Positions 45,130-57,416 of a DNA stretch of 64,000 bases are shown piece by piece (the stretch's first letter is position 1; each line of letters starts with the position of its first letter). The notes under the pieces are model-generated. The model searched no databases. It was not told the origin of the DNA and saw only the letters and a list, made by a program, of their open reading frames with translations. Position numbers and translations under genes: made by a program. Source of the stretch: Platycnemis pennipes (Eukaryota; Arthropoda; Insecta; Odonata; Platycnemididae); contig OW121846.1 in NCBI GenBank assembly GCA_933228895.1, positions 110,873,054 to 110,937,053 of the forward strand, given 5' to 3'.

Positions 45130-45825
45130 GGGGAAGGTTGCCTCATGGAGCCTCCAACAACTGAGAATGTCTTCATTACATTATTCTACATTAATAATCA
45201 ACATCAATATGTTCAAATTTTGTTTGCATTTGGCGCTTCTTATGTATATGTGGCAGGGGTAGATAGGAGTATGAAACAATGCTCCTTCCTCCACAAAGTC
45301 TCCCCAAACCAACAACATTGGTGTAATAAAAAATGCTACGGCACTAACTTGAATGATTATGAACTGTGTGGTTGTTCACCTGAACGAACTTATTCGTTGT
45401 AATCGTCGACAAAACAAAATAACATAAAAATACGGAAAATCCTGTTGAGTTACTTATGTGACGATGCTTTAGATGAGCGAGTGCTCGCTCTGCACTCTAG
45501 CGGCCGATTATTTGTGAGACGATAGGCAGACAAATTATAACACAGAGGGGATTGGAAAGTTCACAGGCGTGGACGCAAGCCAACCTGGCTGCGAGCAGAG
45601 ATGGGGAGGGAGGCGGTGACGTGAAAGCCGAGCAGCGAACGATCATCGGTGTTTCAGAACCGCTTCCCAGTGCACCGGTTCAGAACTGCTTCCCCGGTGC
45701 AACGGTTCAGAACCGCTTCCCTGGTGCACCTGTTTTTTTACTTAATCTGAACCGGCCTGCCGGTTCTGCAAAAAACCGAACCGCTGAACCGGTGCACCGG
45801 AGAACCGCCCAGCCCTAACTGAGGG

Positions 45826-48057
45826 TATCGGTGTACTTGTCATTGGTGCTTCTCGTACAGTCACTTACTGCTAGTGGTGCTTAGTGACCTATTAATACCT
45901 TAAGTACTCTTGTGGCTTATTATTGTTCCCAATCTAAACATGAGTGAAACATTTTAAAACCCACCACTGTGCAACTCAATAATAGTGACACTGAGGATGA
46001 GGGCAATTAAGAGGAAGACTATTCCAAATTAGCTCGGCCACGATAAATTGCATTACATTGGTGTTGGATTCTGATGAATGTGTACGACATTAAATCACTA
46101 AGCTCACTTATTCTGTATAATGCACCACACAGTGTACTTCTGTGCTTAGATATAATGCTACTTCCCGTTAAATCCTCACATCCGGTTATGTGCCAAAGTG
46201 CTTGCGTGAACGCTACATTTTAACTCATAAATTGTGTTACACATGGCAATGCCTTCCTGGCATTTTCACCTCCCCTACCTTGCCCATTTCGCACAATTTC
46301 CCCTCTGGTGCCAAATTCTCACCTGTTGGCCCTGCCTTCCTTCCCTCAAACTCGTTTGAAATTGACCATAGTGAGCAGAAAATGTAGGATCATACGAGAA
46401 TTTGGTGGGTAATGTATGGGAATTCTATGGGAGATTTCTAAGACTAAGATAATGAAATAATAATATTTGCTACAGGGTTACACGGTACAGTGAACTATCG
46501 TTAGCACGTTGTAGTAGGGACCCAACAGCCTGAACGTGTAAACAAAGAAAACATGCTAAACACATTAGGCCTTCTCGGGTTAATGGAAGACGTATGTGCG
46601 AGTTGCATAAGTTTCAGGGGAGAATATATGCTGTACGCTCATTTTAGTTTGTTCGTAGATAGCTCGTATTCATTTATTGTAGAAAAGTTTCATTTACACT
46701 TAAGGCTGTTGGATACCACGGTCAAAAACGCTTCCGCAGACGTCTACACCTCATGACTTGAAGACCCTGCTTTGCTACTTAAACAGTTTATTTCTGCGCA
46801 GACTTTGAGAGTAAGGATTGGTCTATTAAATAAATGTATTAATTTTTCAGTCATTGCGTTTCTAATAATTCTGTTGACCTCAGAAAAACGCTAATTTTGG
46901 CGAAAATAGGCTGATTTCCATGACGTGTATGACGTTAAAGTCAGAACATAATGACTGATTATGACACTCCTTTGAAACGGGAATTCTTTATCACCAAGTA
47001 GGTCCATAGTATTTTTGTGTACTGTTTATAACAACTACACAGTGACCGTAATCCCGAAGCAATGCAACACAATTTCCACTTGTCCTTCGCATGCTCTCTC
47101 GGGGCGAGGAATTTCCCTTAGCTGGAGAGCGAATCCCAGCACGCGCTAGGGAAGGGGAGAGTGGTACGTGGAGGGGAGAGAGGAAGGGGGAGGGGATAGC
47201 GGTAAGGGCCGGCTTCAGGCGTGAGCAGCTTATATGTGGATTGGTTCTTAGATATTTGTTTGTTCGACAACACGCTCACAGTCAGGGACCGACTCAAAGT
47301 CGAAGCAGAACGTGGAAAGCTTTTCACGATACAAAACTGTTTTGCAAGCTTTGCCTACACAAATATGCTATACAATGAGTATTGCATATTATGAATATTT
47401 TATGATTTTTTTATTTTATAAAAGTGATAATTTTGAAGGAAAGTGAGATTTTTTCAAATGCAAAATATTTGGACTCCTAATGATTTTCATAAACTAAAAT
47501 TTTCGACCAAGCCTTATGGTTGCGACTGTTTGTATCAGAACCATTTCTAGGCCAAGGTAAGCTAAGTAAACAAGCCCTATATACGGAAATCAGCATCCAA
47601 AGAATTCGTATTTTTTATCTTGAAATTTAAACGAAAACAATTCCACTACAAGAATTCTGCATTCGTGACGATATGAGAATTGAACTGAAATAGACTTGGT
47701 TTGAAAATTCCCTATTTTCAGTGTTTTGAAAAAAACGTTAGCTTTAGACTCAATTTGTTTACTATTGCAAATCATAAGGAGTTTTAATTGCTTGTATTTG
47801 AAAATCTCGCATTAATGTGCAATTACGTGCAAAATTTCACTTTTATGATACCGCAAATTTCCGAGATATTAAATGCCAAACAGATTTTTTCTGACTGCAA
47901 AATTATTTTTACACTGCGCACTAAATGTTCTTTGCAAAAATATATCATTAGTATATTTTATTTCAAATTACTTTTTTCTCACTTATTGCATAAGAGAGCA
48001 CAAAGGCACATGATGACTAAGTTACTTTTCTTTCCACGAAATATTATCAGGGACCCC
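45826..48057. other. RAD17 intron 6 or beyond: anonymous DNA with one GC-rich patch
   Basis: No gene recognised. The segment 47090-47330 is clearly richer in G and C, with a purine-rich run at 47150-47200 and several CpGs. It could be a promoter-like patch or old transposon sequence; nothing decides it. Confidence 0.4.
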
Positions 48058-48534
48058 TATATACAGAGTGTCCCATTGATCGTGTGTCATTTCTAACCTG
48101 TAATTTTAGACACTTTCTTTCGAGCCACAAGGATGAAATTTGGTACCTGGCTAGAAAAAGGATGTAAGTTTTGTTGAGTCTAAGCAAAATATGAAAAATA
48201 TGACTTTTTGACCCCAGAAATAGGGTCCAACCTAAAATCCAAATTTTGCCTTATGGGCTTTCAATGTTAAAATATTCGAAGTACCAAAAAGACGGAATTA
48301 TTTAGCGAAACTTTCGACTAATAGGTTTTTGGACACGAAGAACACGATGGAAGAACTATTGAGGTCAGAAATTGCAACTGTGACCCCTGAAAGGTCACAG
48401 TCAAGGTCACAGGGGTTACAAAAAATGAGTCACCGCTTAAAACCTGTCGAATCATAGGTTTAAAAAGGTTCCAAGGTGGATTTTAAGGTCTTCATATCCC
48501 TCTTTTCATCTCTTGACCTTCAAGGGTAACTCAG

Positions 48535-48960
48535 AGGTCAAAGGTCACAGGGATGGAAAAAATGAATCCAGGCTACAAACGTGTCCAATCATAGCTTTAA
48601 AAAGGTGTCAATGTCGATGGAAAGGTCATAAGATTCCTCTTTTCATCCCTTGACCTTCTAGGGTAACTCTGGGGTCAAAGGTCACAGTGATTACAAAAGG
48701 TGAAATGATGCAAAAGAAACTTTTGAATCATAGGTTAAAAAATATGACAAGTTGGATTTTAAGGTCTTCAGATTCCTCTTTTCATCTCTTGACCATCAAG
48801 GGTAACTCAGAGGTCAAAGGTCACAGGGATGGAAAAAGAGAATCCAGGCTACAAACGTGTCGAATCATAGCTTTAAAAAGGTGTCAATGTCGATGGAATC
48901 GTCATGAGATCCCTCTTTTCATCCCTTGACCTTTAAGGGTTACTCAGGGGTCAAAGGTCA
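48535..48960 (+). repeat. Left-arm tandem array with four DR1 motifs
   Basis: RGGTCA-A-AGGTCA occurs at 48535-48547, 48672-48684, 48811-48823 and 48948-48960, spaced 137, 139 and 137 bp. Units also share GGTAACTC just before each motif and 'cttttcatc' upstream. DR1 is the binding pattern of HNF4/RXR(USP)-type nuclear receptors. Confidence 0.85.
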
Positions 48961-50105
48961 AAATGGTGACAAAAAGGGAAATTAGGCTAAACGTATCGAA
49001 TCATAGGTTTCAAAGAGTGCCCAATACGATGGTAAAGTCCCTCCAGGAATTATCTGACATTGAACGGTTGGGAAAGGGCAAAAGGTCACTAGGTGTATCC
49101 TAGATTTAGGGCAATAGATGCGTCAAATTCTAGCTTCGAAGGGGTGAATAATTAGATGAAGTTACTTGGTCCTGTTTGTTGTCTCCTGGCCTCAAGGGGC
49201 TACACTGAGTTTATTGGTCACCGAAGTAAAATATGCCAAGGTGTGAAACATAATATTAATGAGATTATTTAGGCTGCCAAAGTAAATGTTAAGATATTTA
49301 GATCCCAACCTCCATCCCTTTAACCCTCTGGGTTATATGGTAGTCGTTGATTTAGAGTTTATTAATCAATGAAAAAATCCAATTGTAATTTCAAGTTAAT
49401 TACTTATATTAAATTAAAAATACTTAATCATACGTTTTATTAAAAAAAGTATTTAAGTGTTATCCAACAAAATTTCAATATTAAAATTTAAAATTTAAAT
49501 ATCGAAGCAGTAAGAATGAAAATCAATTTTTATTCATTCTACGTACCCGATATTCCATGCCAGGCACAATTGAATTTGCCCGATAAAAGCGTGTGTGAAT
49601 GTGTCTTCCAGCATATTCGGAGATATGGACTCTGCACACGTAATTTCTTTCTTTATTTCTTCAATGCTCAAAAATGTTTTTTTCACTACACCTGGTGGAC
49701 TTTGACCCCTGCCCAACCGTTCCAGGTCAGAGACTTCCTGGAGGGATTTAACCATCGTATTAGGCACTATTTAAACAAATGCTTCGTTGTAGCCCCGTTT
49801 CGAAATTTGTCACTCCAAGGACCTTTGACCCCTCAGTCACCCTTGAAGGTCAAGGAAATAAAAAAGGGATCAGAAGACCTTATGATCGACCTTGGCACCT
49901 TTTCAAGCATATGATTCGATACGTTTCTAGCCTCATTTCTATTTTTGTCACCATTTTTACCTTTGTACCCTGAGTCAAGACCCTTGAGACCCTTAAAGGT
50001 CAAGAGATGAAAAGAGGGATCTGATGACCTTTCCATCGACATTGTCAACTTTTTAAAGCTATGATTCGATACGTTTGTTGCCTGGATTCTCTTTTTCCAT
50101 CCCTA

Positions 50106-50530
50106 TGACCTTTGACCTCTGAGTTACCCTTGATGGTCAAGAGATGAAAAGAGGAATCTGAAGACCTTAAAATCCAACTTGTCATATTTTTTAACCTATG
50201 ATTCGAAAGTTTCTTTTGCATCATTTCACCTTTTGTAATCACTGTGACCTTTGACCCCAGAGTTACCCTAGAAGGTCAAGGGATGAAAAGAGGAATCTTG
50301 TGACCTTTCCATTGACATTGACACCTTTTTAAACCTATGATTCGATACGTTAGTAGCCTGGATTATTTTTTCCATCCCTGTGACCTTTGACCTCTGAGTT
50401 ACCCTTGAAGGTCAAGACATGAAAAGAGGAATCTTATGACCTTTCCATTGACATTGACACCTTTTTAAACCTATGATTCGATACATTTGTAGCCTGGATT
50501 CATTTTTTCCATCCCTGTGACCTTTGACCT
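50106..50530 (-). repeat. Right-arm tandem array with four DR1 motifs, inverted
   Basis: TGACCTTTGACCY occurs at 50106-50118, 50245-50257, 50381-50393 and 50518-50530 (spacings 139, 136, 137 bp), the mirror of the left arm. A fifth, imperfect one lies at 49819-49831. Confidence 0.85.
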
Positions 50531-51007
50531 CTGAGTTACCCTTGAAGGTCAAGAGATGAAAAGAGGGATATCAAGACCTTAAAATCGACCTTGGAACCTT
50601 TTTAAACCTATGATTTGACAGGTTTGAAGCAGTGATTCATTTTTTGTAACCCCTGTGACCTTGACTGTGACCTTTCAGGGGTCACAGTGGCAATTTCTGA
50701 CCTCAATAGTTCTTCCATCGTGTTCATCGTGTATAAAAACCTATTAGTCGAAATTTTCGCTAAATAATTCCATCTTTTTTGTACTTCGAATATTTTAACA
50801 TTGAAAGCCCATAAGGCAAAATTTGGATTTTAGGTTGGACCCTATTTCTGGGGTCAAAAAGTCATATTTTTCATATTTTGCTTAGACTCAACAAAACTTA
50901 CATCCTTTTTCTAGCCAGGTACCAAATTTCATCCTTGTGGCTCGAAAGAAAGTGTCTAAAATTACAGGTTAGAAATGACACACGATCAATGGGACACTCT
51001 GTATATA

Positions 51008-51539
51008 TATTTTGACCCCTCGATTTTCCCAATATGTTAGTCTTGCATAAGTAGCTACGTGTCTCCAGGTTGTCGTGAATGTAAGACTACTGACGTCTGT
51101 AATTTGCCACAAAAGATTGTTCTGATCGGTAGAAATTGCCTTAAGGTTAGTTTTTGATATTGATCCCCACATTGCGATGTGAAGTAACCCATCGCAATTG
51201 TAAAATTGCAGTGGAAACTGCTAAGTTATATATAGTTACAGTAGATGCTGAGGGTGTGCCTGGGCTCCTTTTCTCGCGATTCACTGGGACAGATGTGTTG
51301 ACGACGCAGTGTTGTCGAGTACAGGCATTGTAAGGCAATGTGCTGACTGGCGCATTGTAACAGATACGTTAGTTTGAATGAACCTCTCCCCCTTGCTATC
51401 CATCAGAGGTTTTCAGGCGACCCTTCTTTCCCGACTTCAGCTATGTAGTAATGACGACGTGATGCCACCGAGTGAGGCATATGAGCCCTCCATGACATTT
51501 TCTTCGTAGCAATTGGTTTCGTGTTTTCTCGTCTGAAAT
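51008..51539. other. DNA between the foldback element and the nuclease fragment
   Basis: Nothing certain. It may hold decayed upstream sequence of the YqaJ-type gene, but no motif is readable. Confidence 0.35.
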
Positions 51540-51897
51540 AAAATACTGCAATATTTGGGAGGGAAATTTGTATTTGAACAGAAAGTCCTATTATTTGTAC
51601 CAAGTTCAAGGGCAACTAAACATAGCTAAAAGGGATTATTGTAACTTTATGATTTGGACCTCACATGGTTTCATGGTGGAAAAGATCCAGAGAGATCAGG
51701 ATTTCTGGGAAAATCAAATGGCGGAGAAGTTAAAATCATTTTACTTGAACCACCTTCTACCGGAGATACTGAATTTAGAAAAAATAAATAATTTGTTGAA
51801 ACCAATTGCAGCATATTTCAATGATAACCTACTCAATGGAATACATCATTTTGACGGGCTCTATCCTTTCCATTCCAATTATCTTACAGTAGTATGA
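51540..51897 (+). pseudogene. C-terminal fragment of a YqaJ-type exonuclease domain
   Basis: The open stretch reads GNLYLNRKSYYLYQVQGQLN, then RDYCNFMIWTSHGFMVEKI, DQDFWENQMAEKLKSFYLNH and LLPEIL. The YYLYQVQGQL block followed by a W-T pair and F-W...F-Y...L-P-E matches the end of YqaJ/lambda-exonuclease-like domains, where the QxxGQ motif is catalytic-site sequence. In animals such domains often occur in repeat-associated or virus-derived proteins. The N-terminal half with the Asp/Glu metal ligands is not visible, and no neighbouring partner gene is recognisable. The frame stays open to TGA at 51895. Confidence 0.65.
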
Positions 51898-54060
51898 ATA
51901 TTCATAACAATATGATTTATTGCTTCTTAAATTTGAATAATACCATTGTTTTCTCTAAACAGAATCGCCCTATACGGTATGAATGTGTTATAGATAGTTA
52001 TCATCTCAATTCTTTCATATTCTTAACGGGTAGACAGTAGAGTATTTTTTGTTTGAATCTGCTAGTAGAATGATAGATTTGAAAAACTTCAAGACGAAGC
52101 AGAACAATGCAAGTAAATGGTAATGTGTGCTGTTGTTAGGACATCAAATAAATATGAATCTTCATGAGCGCCTAAATCACACGAGGTTGGCTCAACTGAT
52201 TTAAATTTTACGCTGCGTCGATCCATGCTCAAGGCAATATTTTGATATGTATCCTGCTAGCTTCTTCTTGACCTGAAGACGCCTGCAGGGTGGCAGGCAA
52301 AGTCCTGACATGAAACGACTTGGTGGAAATTCATAAAGCAGTTGAGTCAACTATTCTCTACGTCCAGCGGAAACCTCCTTTGCAAACAAGGCTTCAGTTC
52401 ATTAGATGAATTGGGATCCTGCCACCAGCATGAGCAGTCAGTCAACTATTGCTGTTATACCTGTCATTGCGACGATTAGGTAGGACAATAGAATATGCAT
52501 GTTGCGGCTTTCGAATTGTAGTCTAGCCCTCCGAAAACTCTATGGCCCCCACCACCGTCGAATTTTCATACCCTCGGTTTCCCCTTCCCTTCCCGGCCCC
52601 AGGCTTCCCCTCTCCGGATCTCCCCCTCCATCGCCTATCGCTCTGCTAGGCTCGCCTCTCCCACCACCAGCCTTCACGTCGAGCGCTTGCATGCGCGGAG
52701 CCCCGAGGTATCCGGGAGCCTTAAGAGGCCTCCCAAGAAAAAAACGTACCATGCCTTACATTGATGAGTACTCGATGATTAATTATGATGATAATGACCA
52801 AACAGCAAGTTTTGTGCATACTGTCCGTGGAAAATGACCCCAGTGAAGGCTTCTTACCTTAGTACCTCAAAAACACCAGAAGATATTCATCAGAGCATAT
52901 CAGTGTTTAGAATATTTGGCCTTATATTTAAATCAGGTTATGTACTTAAATCAATGGATGAAGGCGATACTTTGTGGCAATTACGAACGTTAAACATGGT
53001 TAATGAAACAAACTTTGTACTGAGTAGACTGTACTTTCCACACAGCTATATATATATTCCCCGATCGATTTCAAGGACTAAGCGTCAATTTCAAGGGGGG
53101 CCAACTGACAAAACATTTTCAGATAATGCACTTCTTTTAACAATTATTTTAGCATCTTTTCGGTGGTTGTCATAACAATAATAAATGCAGAAATGAAAGG
53201 GAATTTTGATTGAATATGAGTTGGTCTTCTGTCATGATGTTCTTTAAGTTTAAAATGATTTACTTCATTTATTTAAGTTATTCTATTCAATTTATGAAAC
53301 TGGGCTTTTTCCATATGTATTCAACGTTGGAGGCACGAGACAGACACTTTCGTCTTCATTAGGAATTTCCTATGTGAATCAATTAGTGTCATAACCCTTG
53401 ACAATGCCACAATACTTTGTTTTAATTTTATATTTTTTGAAAACAAGTTCGGAGCAAAGGTCAAAACACCAAACAACGTAATCACTGAGTAGAACGAAAT
53501 CGAGTGTAGAGTAGAACTTCAGTCATTCCTCCCATTTAAAAATGCTGCTTATTTGAAATTTTGACTATTTTTCAGAGAAGATTGAGGTTTTCAATTGATA
53601 TTTTTCTTTTCACCAGAGCTTTTCCATGTCCAATTGTAAGCACCATCCTACTTTTAAAGTCACAAAGTATTGGTGCTATTGTAGTTTTGATGTCCAGCGG
53701 ACACTTGTAAAACAAATGAACATCGCAACAAAAACATTGATTGAGGGTGCACTTTAACTTATTCATAAACATTTTGTACAATAATATACAGTATATATAA
53801 TTAAATATTTTTGTAGTGATAGCTATCTTTTTTACTTAAGATTTAAATCTCTTGCGAGAAATCCATTGTAAAATCAGCATATACGATGATTCTTTTCTTA
53901 GGACAAATTTGGTTAGGTACTCCTCCAAACATGCTAAAGAGGTAACCAAAACATGCTAACCAGAATTATTTACATGTAATGTAACTCCGACTTGAGGAAC
54001 GAACATGAAAACAAGAAAAACATGCTATCAAGGAACGTTCTAGCAAGAGCCTGTTGTACA
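51898..54060. other. Anonymous DNA with a C-rich patch and a Penelope-terminus-like repeat
   Basis: No gene recognised. 52540-52740 is C/G-rich with several CpGs. 52953-53114 is a repeat listed separately. The minus-strand phrase VKRKISIENLNLL at about 53610-53575 is faintly like a CENP-B-type N-terminus, too short to call. AACATGCTAA is repeated at 53932, 53953 and (variant) 54020. Confidence 0.4.
52953..53114. repeat. Repeat shared with 30835-31475
   Basis: A continuous ~160-bp segment whose left 38 bp match 30835-30872 directly and whose right 115 bp match 31363-31475 in inverse. It includes GCTATATATATATTCC and the C-rich complement of a Penelope-like terminus. Confidence 0.6.
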
Positions 54061-56480
54061 TAGAATTAGTGAAGTCATATTTGAGTAAGAAAATATTTGT
54101 AGATTTGTTAAAAGGATTTTAAAACCTATAATTATCCAAGCAGCCAATGCTTTAAACAGTTGGATACAAAAATTGTATTTCATTAAATAAAACCCATCAT
54201 GGCGTGGTATGCAACTGAAAACCTGGTACATAGTAGCTGTAATACTGATACTGCGATTGTGATTGTGAAGGCCATGCTTGTTTGTGGTTGGGAGCTGTGG
54301 CTGTCTACAAGCTTATGATTGTGTTTCATCATGATTATTTTGATTTTCATTAATTGAAAAATTTTCCAGGACAAAAAGATCCTCGTCAAATATAGTGTAG
54401 TCATAAATCCCTGGAATATCATAAATTATTTAAAATAGATTCCACCCACTATGAAAGAATTCATAAGCAGGGCAGTGGGGATTAATTTTATTTCAATCAG
54501 TAAAAGAAACTTGCCAAAATTTATAAGTATGGAGTCGTTTCGCTGAACTGCACTGTGATTACAATAAGAATGTCCTGGATCCTTGCCAGAGAAGGTCGAA
54601 TATATATCTTTTTGTTGCTAATCTCCCTAACCTCCCAATTAACTTACATCTCTTTGGATACATCTTAATTCTGTATGCTGCAAGGGAATGTGGTATAAAA
54701 ATGGTTACTATCATGCACTAATGATATTGCGGAAGCTAAATTGAAAACATTAATATCTTGATATTTTGTGCTCATATTGTATTTAGTTGATCACTGTAAT
54801 GCATATTTCAATGGCATGACATAATTAAATCAGTGAATTTTTCCTTTTTGTTCTCTTCTGGCAGATGTACTCGGGAGAAAAATGAATGATATAAGAGTTT
54901 ATTGGATATATTAGTCTCAGGAATTTATTGCCAATAACGTTACTTAAAATAATTTGGTGAATAATTAATTTTTCCAAGGCTAATTTTAATGAACTAATTA
55001 ATTCCCTCAGGTTTTTTCCTTCACTCTTGTGGACTTAGCATCATCATTATTAGTGATTGCCAGTTGGTCCTTAGTTCCTTTAGGGAACAAAATATAGTTT
55101 ACATGTAGAATTCATGAATATATCCATGCTCCTCACTGCATCAATGACTAAGATTGGCAGATATATTCACTCTCCCCACGAAGGGGTTAATGTCATGCTC
55201 AGGTTTAAAGTTGTGGGGGAAATGGTCCTCCAGCTTCAGTATAATGTCTTATATCTTCTTTACTGCTGTAAACCTGGTTGTCACATTTTGCTTCTTGAAT
55301 ATACTAGATATTCTCTATCATAGGCCTGCTAAATATGGTACTATAACATAAGCTGTAGGTTTTTCTTTATCAGATCTAATTTTCTTGTCTCCTTCCTTGA
55401 GGTATCTCTCCATCTCTCAAGTTATTTTTACCCATTCAATGCAGATGACAGCCCTGGCCTTAATCCACATTGAATGTCTGCTCCAAAGTGAAGACGCGAA
55501 TGACAGGCAGGACTTTCATGCCCTTGGGCCCAGGATGAATGTGTATTACATAACTATCTCTACTCTATTATGTAACTATGCATGTCTATGGAAGTGCTTT
55601 CTTTCTCAGCTCTGCAGTTGGTTTCTGGCCATCACGTCGTGTACTTACCTTCTTTCTGGTTTTTCCAATTTTCCACATTTTTGCAGTTTTTTTGCATTTT
55701 TGCTATGTTTTTTCATGCAGAATCAGTGTGATATTTTCCGGTTAACCTTATTTTCTGGTTTTTATTTGACTGATTAGACATTCCTGCCAAATTCTACTAA
55801 GGGATCATCGGTATAGTATTTTTGTGTTTTGTCAACATTTTTTGTTTGATTTAGAATATTTGGTTCATGCTTTTTCCCCGAAATTTATTATATTATCTCA
55901 TTTTTCCACAGATATATTCTATTATTTTAGAGAGAAGATTTTACATCTTATATTTCAATATTAACATTTGCAAACATTTATGTGTTGCATGTATTTAAAG
56001 ATTTTTGTTTGTTCAATGTTATTTAAATTTGAGTAAAATATTTCAGTTTGTTCTTGAAATGTCCACTATGTCAATAATATCACTAATTTTTTAGGGAGTG
56101 TATAAATTTTAATATATTTTTTATTTGATTTTTTTGGGTATTAATCCCACAGCTCATATCTACCAGCATCTTTAAATTAGATCTGATTTTCTATTTGTTA
56201 CTTTGCATCAATAAGCTATTTTCTTCATCTTTCAAAATGAAGGAAAGAATTTCTAAGGCCACTTATAAAGTGGAAAAATATCTGGTGCTGTCCGGACCAA
56301 TGATGATACACCTTGTTTTCATGGACTTTGTGGCATATGCTATATGTATTCAATGCCTCTTATGTCAATAACTTACTGATGAGAATCATGCACCTGCTTA
56401 GCATCTAAGAAAAACAGGAATAAATATGTTATTTGGCCTTGGAGGATTCATTGGATGACAAATCCATGAGTGGGTCATCA
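54061..56480. other. Anonymous AT-rich DNA
   Basis: No exon with RAD17 similarity, no clear transposon. An open stretch at 55385-55777 is low-complexity in its second half (F/C/L rich) and is not called a gene. Confidence 0.4.
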
Positions 56481-56876
56481 TCAAGTTTCCAATTCGCTTT
56501 GGAAATTAGAGAAAGTGATTTCGAAAGCAACGTTGAACCCAGTCCACTTGTGACAACGACTGTTGTAAAAGTTCAAGCAGCTGCATGTTAAGTTCCAAAG
56601 CAGGCTGTATCCATGATCCCCAGTAAACAATGGTAGCATTGCTTTCTTGGTATCCTCTGGTATCAAATAAGGACTTGTGGTTAAACCTAGGAGACTACTT
56701 TTCCCTGGTGTTCTTGATGTGAAAGAAAGATCCTGCTCCCAGAGATCGTCTGTCAAAGAAGAGACCCTTTCTAAACTGCTTTCTGTAGGCGATGGCGACA
56801 TTTCCCGGAAGGGATTTGTACATCGATGACTCTTGGCTACTTCGGTGAGGGCGATTTCTGAAATTGAAATGTACAT
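56481..56876 (-). CDS. Unidentified 131-codon open frame, possibly part of a gene or pseudogene
   Basis: I do not recognise this sequence. It stays open for 131 codons on the minus strand, longer and of more balanced composition than its AT-rich neighbours. It contains an S/P-rich part (REMSPSPTESSLERVSSLTD) and DDLWEQDLSF and GKSSLLGLTTSPYLIP. Alternative frames downstream also read plausibly (ELNMQLLELLQQSLSQVDW; KLDDDPLMDLSSNESSKAK), which would suit a coding region with frameshifts. The tract TTTCAATTTCAG at about 56867-56856 (minus strand) could be a splice acceptor. It could equally be chance. No function proposed. Confidence 0.25.
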   Translation of the reverse strand: MYISISEIALTEVAKSHRCTNPFREMSPSPTESSLERVSSLTDDLWEQDLSFTSRTPGKSSLLGLTTSPYLIPEDTKKAMLPLFTGDHGYSLLWNLTCSCLNFYNSRCHKWTGFNVAFEITFSNFQSELET

Positions 56877-56879
56877 GCT

Positions 56880-57416
56880 TTGTGAATCTGCAGGGTTAGT
56901 CCAATGTTTGATAATTTATGCGGGCTCCTATGGTCATGATTTTGGTGGAAGTGGTAGTGGTGATAAAATAGATAGTAAACTGTAAGAAAATTTAAAAAAA
57001 ATTAGGGACTATGTGTTCCTGAATAAATAAAACAGTAAATTACCATTACATAGGTATCTTTTATGAACCATCACTTATTGCACGGGAGTCTTCGGAGCCA
57101 ATAGGAAAGAAATTGTTGGCAAAAAATTGCTAAATGATGAGGCCAGTAGACATTAGAGTGAAGACTGAATTTGCATCAATGGAACGACGAGAGAGAAGTT
57201 GCCATAGTATCCTCTTGAATTTAGAAACAATCTTGTACTACTGGGTGACCAGGCAGAGAAAAACTACCTAGAAACCCATGTCGCATATAACAGCACATAT
57301 GACATCCATGGTGCCTGAGTGACAGGGAATATGATACTGAAAATGTGGCATGACCACCTAATTATATTGTGCTAAATAACTCCTAGAGAAAATATTCAGA
57401 ATTGGGCTGGTGTATA
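56880..57416. other. Anonymous DNA, nothing recognised
   Basis: No gene or repeat assigned. Ends at the target duplication of the Penelope-like element. Confidence 0.45.

Larger units (their letters stand above)
43062..45817. mobile_element. hAT transposon with 8-bp target duplication
   Basis: ACTGAGGG is duplicated at 43054-43061 and 45818-45825. The termini TAGGGCTGGGCAGT and, reverse complemented, TAGGGCTGGGCGGT are typical hAT ends, and GAACCGG/CCGGTTC subterminal repeats cluster at both ends (43089-43170, 45655-45800). Inside, only a C-terminal transposase piece is recognisable, so the copy is internally deleted. An imperfect ~70-bp direct repeat (about 43330-43400 and 44568-44637, sharing GAGCCAATGGTTTTT) suggests internal rearrangement. 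Confidence 0.9.
48058..51007. mobile_element. Foldback (long-TIR) element, 2.95 kb, with repeat-filled arms
   Basis: The left end (TATATACAGAGTGTCCCATT) is the reverse complement of the right end. Over the outer ~220 bp I see no difference; further in there are scattered substitutions. The arms run about 1 kb each (48058 to about 49060, and about 49800 to 51007) around a mostly unique centre. After a 460-bp outer domain each arm is a tandem array of 137-139-bp units. TA or TATA at the ends is the likely target duplication (TATATACAG on both sides). No transposase is encoded. The near-identity of the arms argues for recent origin or gene conversion. Confidence 0.85.

Noticed and set aside
48687..50242. 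Mirror-image 65-80-codon frames in the foldback arms
   Set aside because: They arise from the tandem repeat units and recur with each unit; not genes.
46490..54058. Possible Tigger-type ends (CAGTGAACTATCGTTAGCAC near 46489 and a loosely inverted partner near 54050) bounding 7.5 kb
   Set aside because: Similarity is weak, the AACATGCTAA subterminal motifs are not inverted, and no transposase is readable between.
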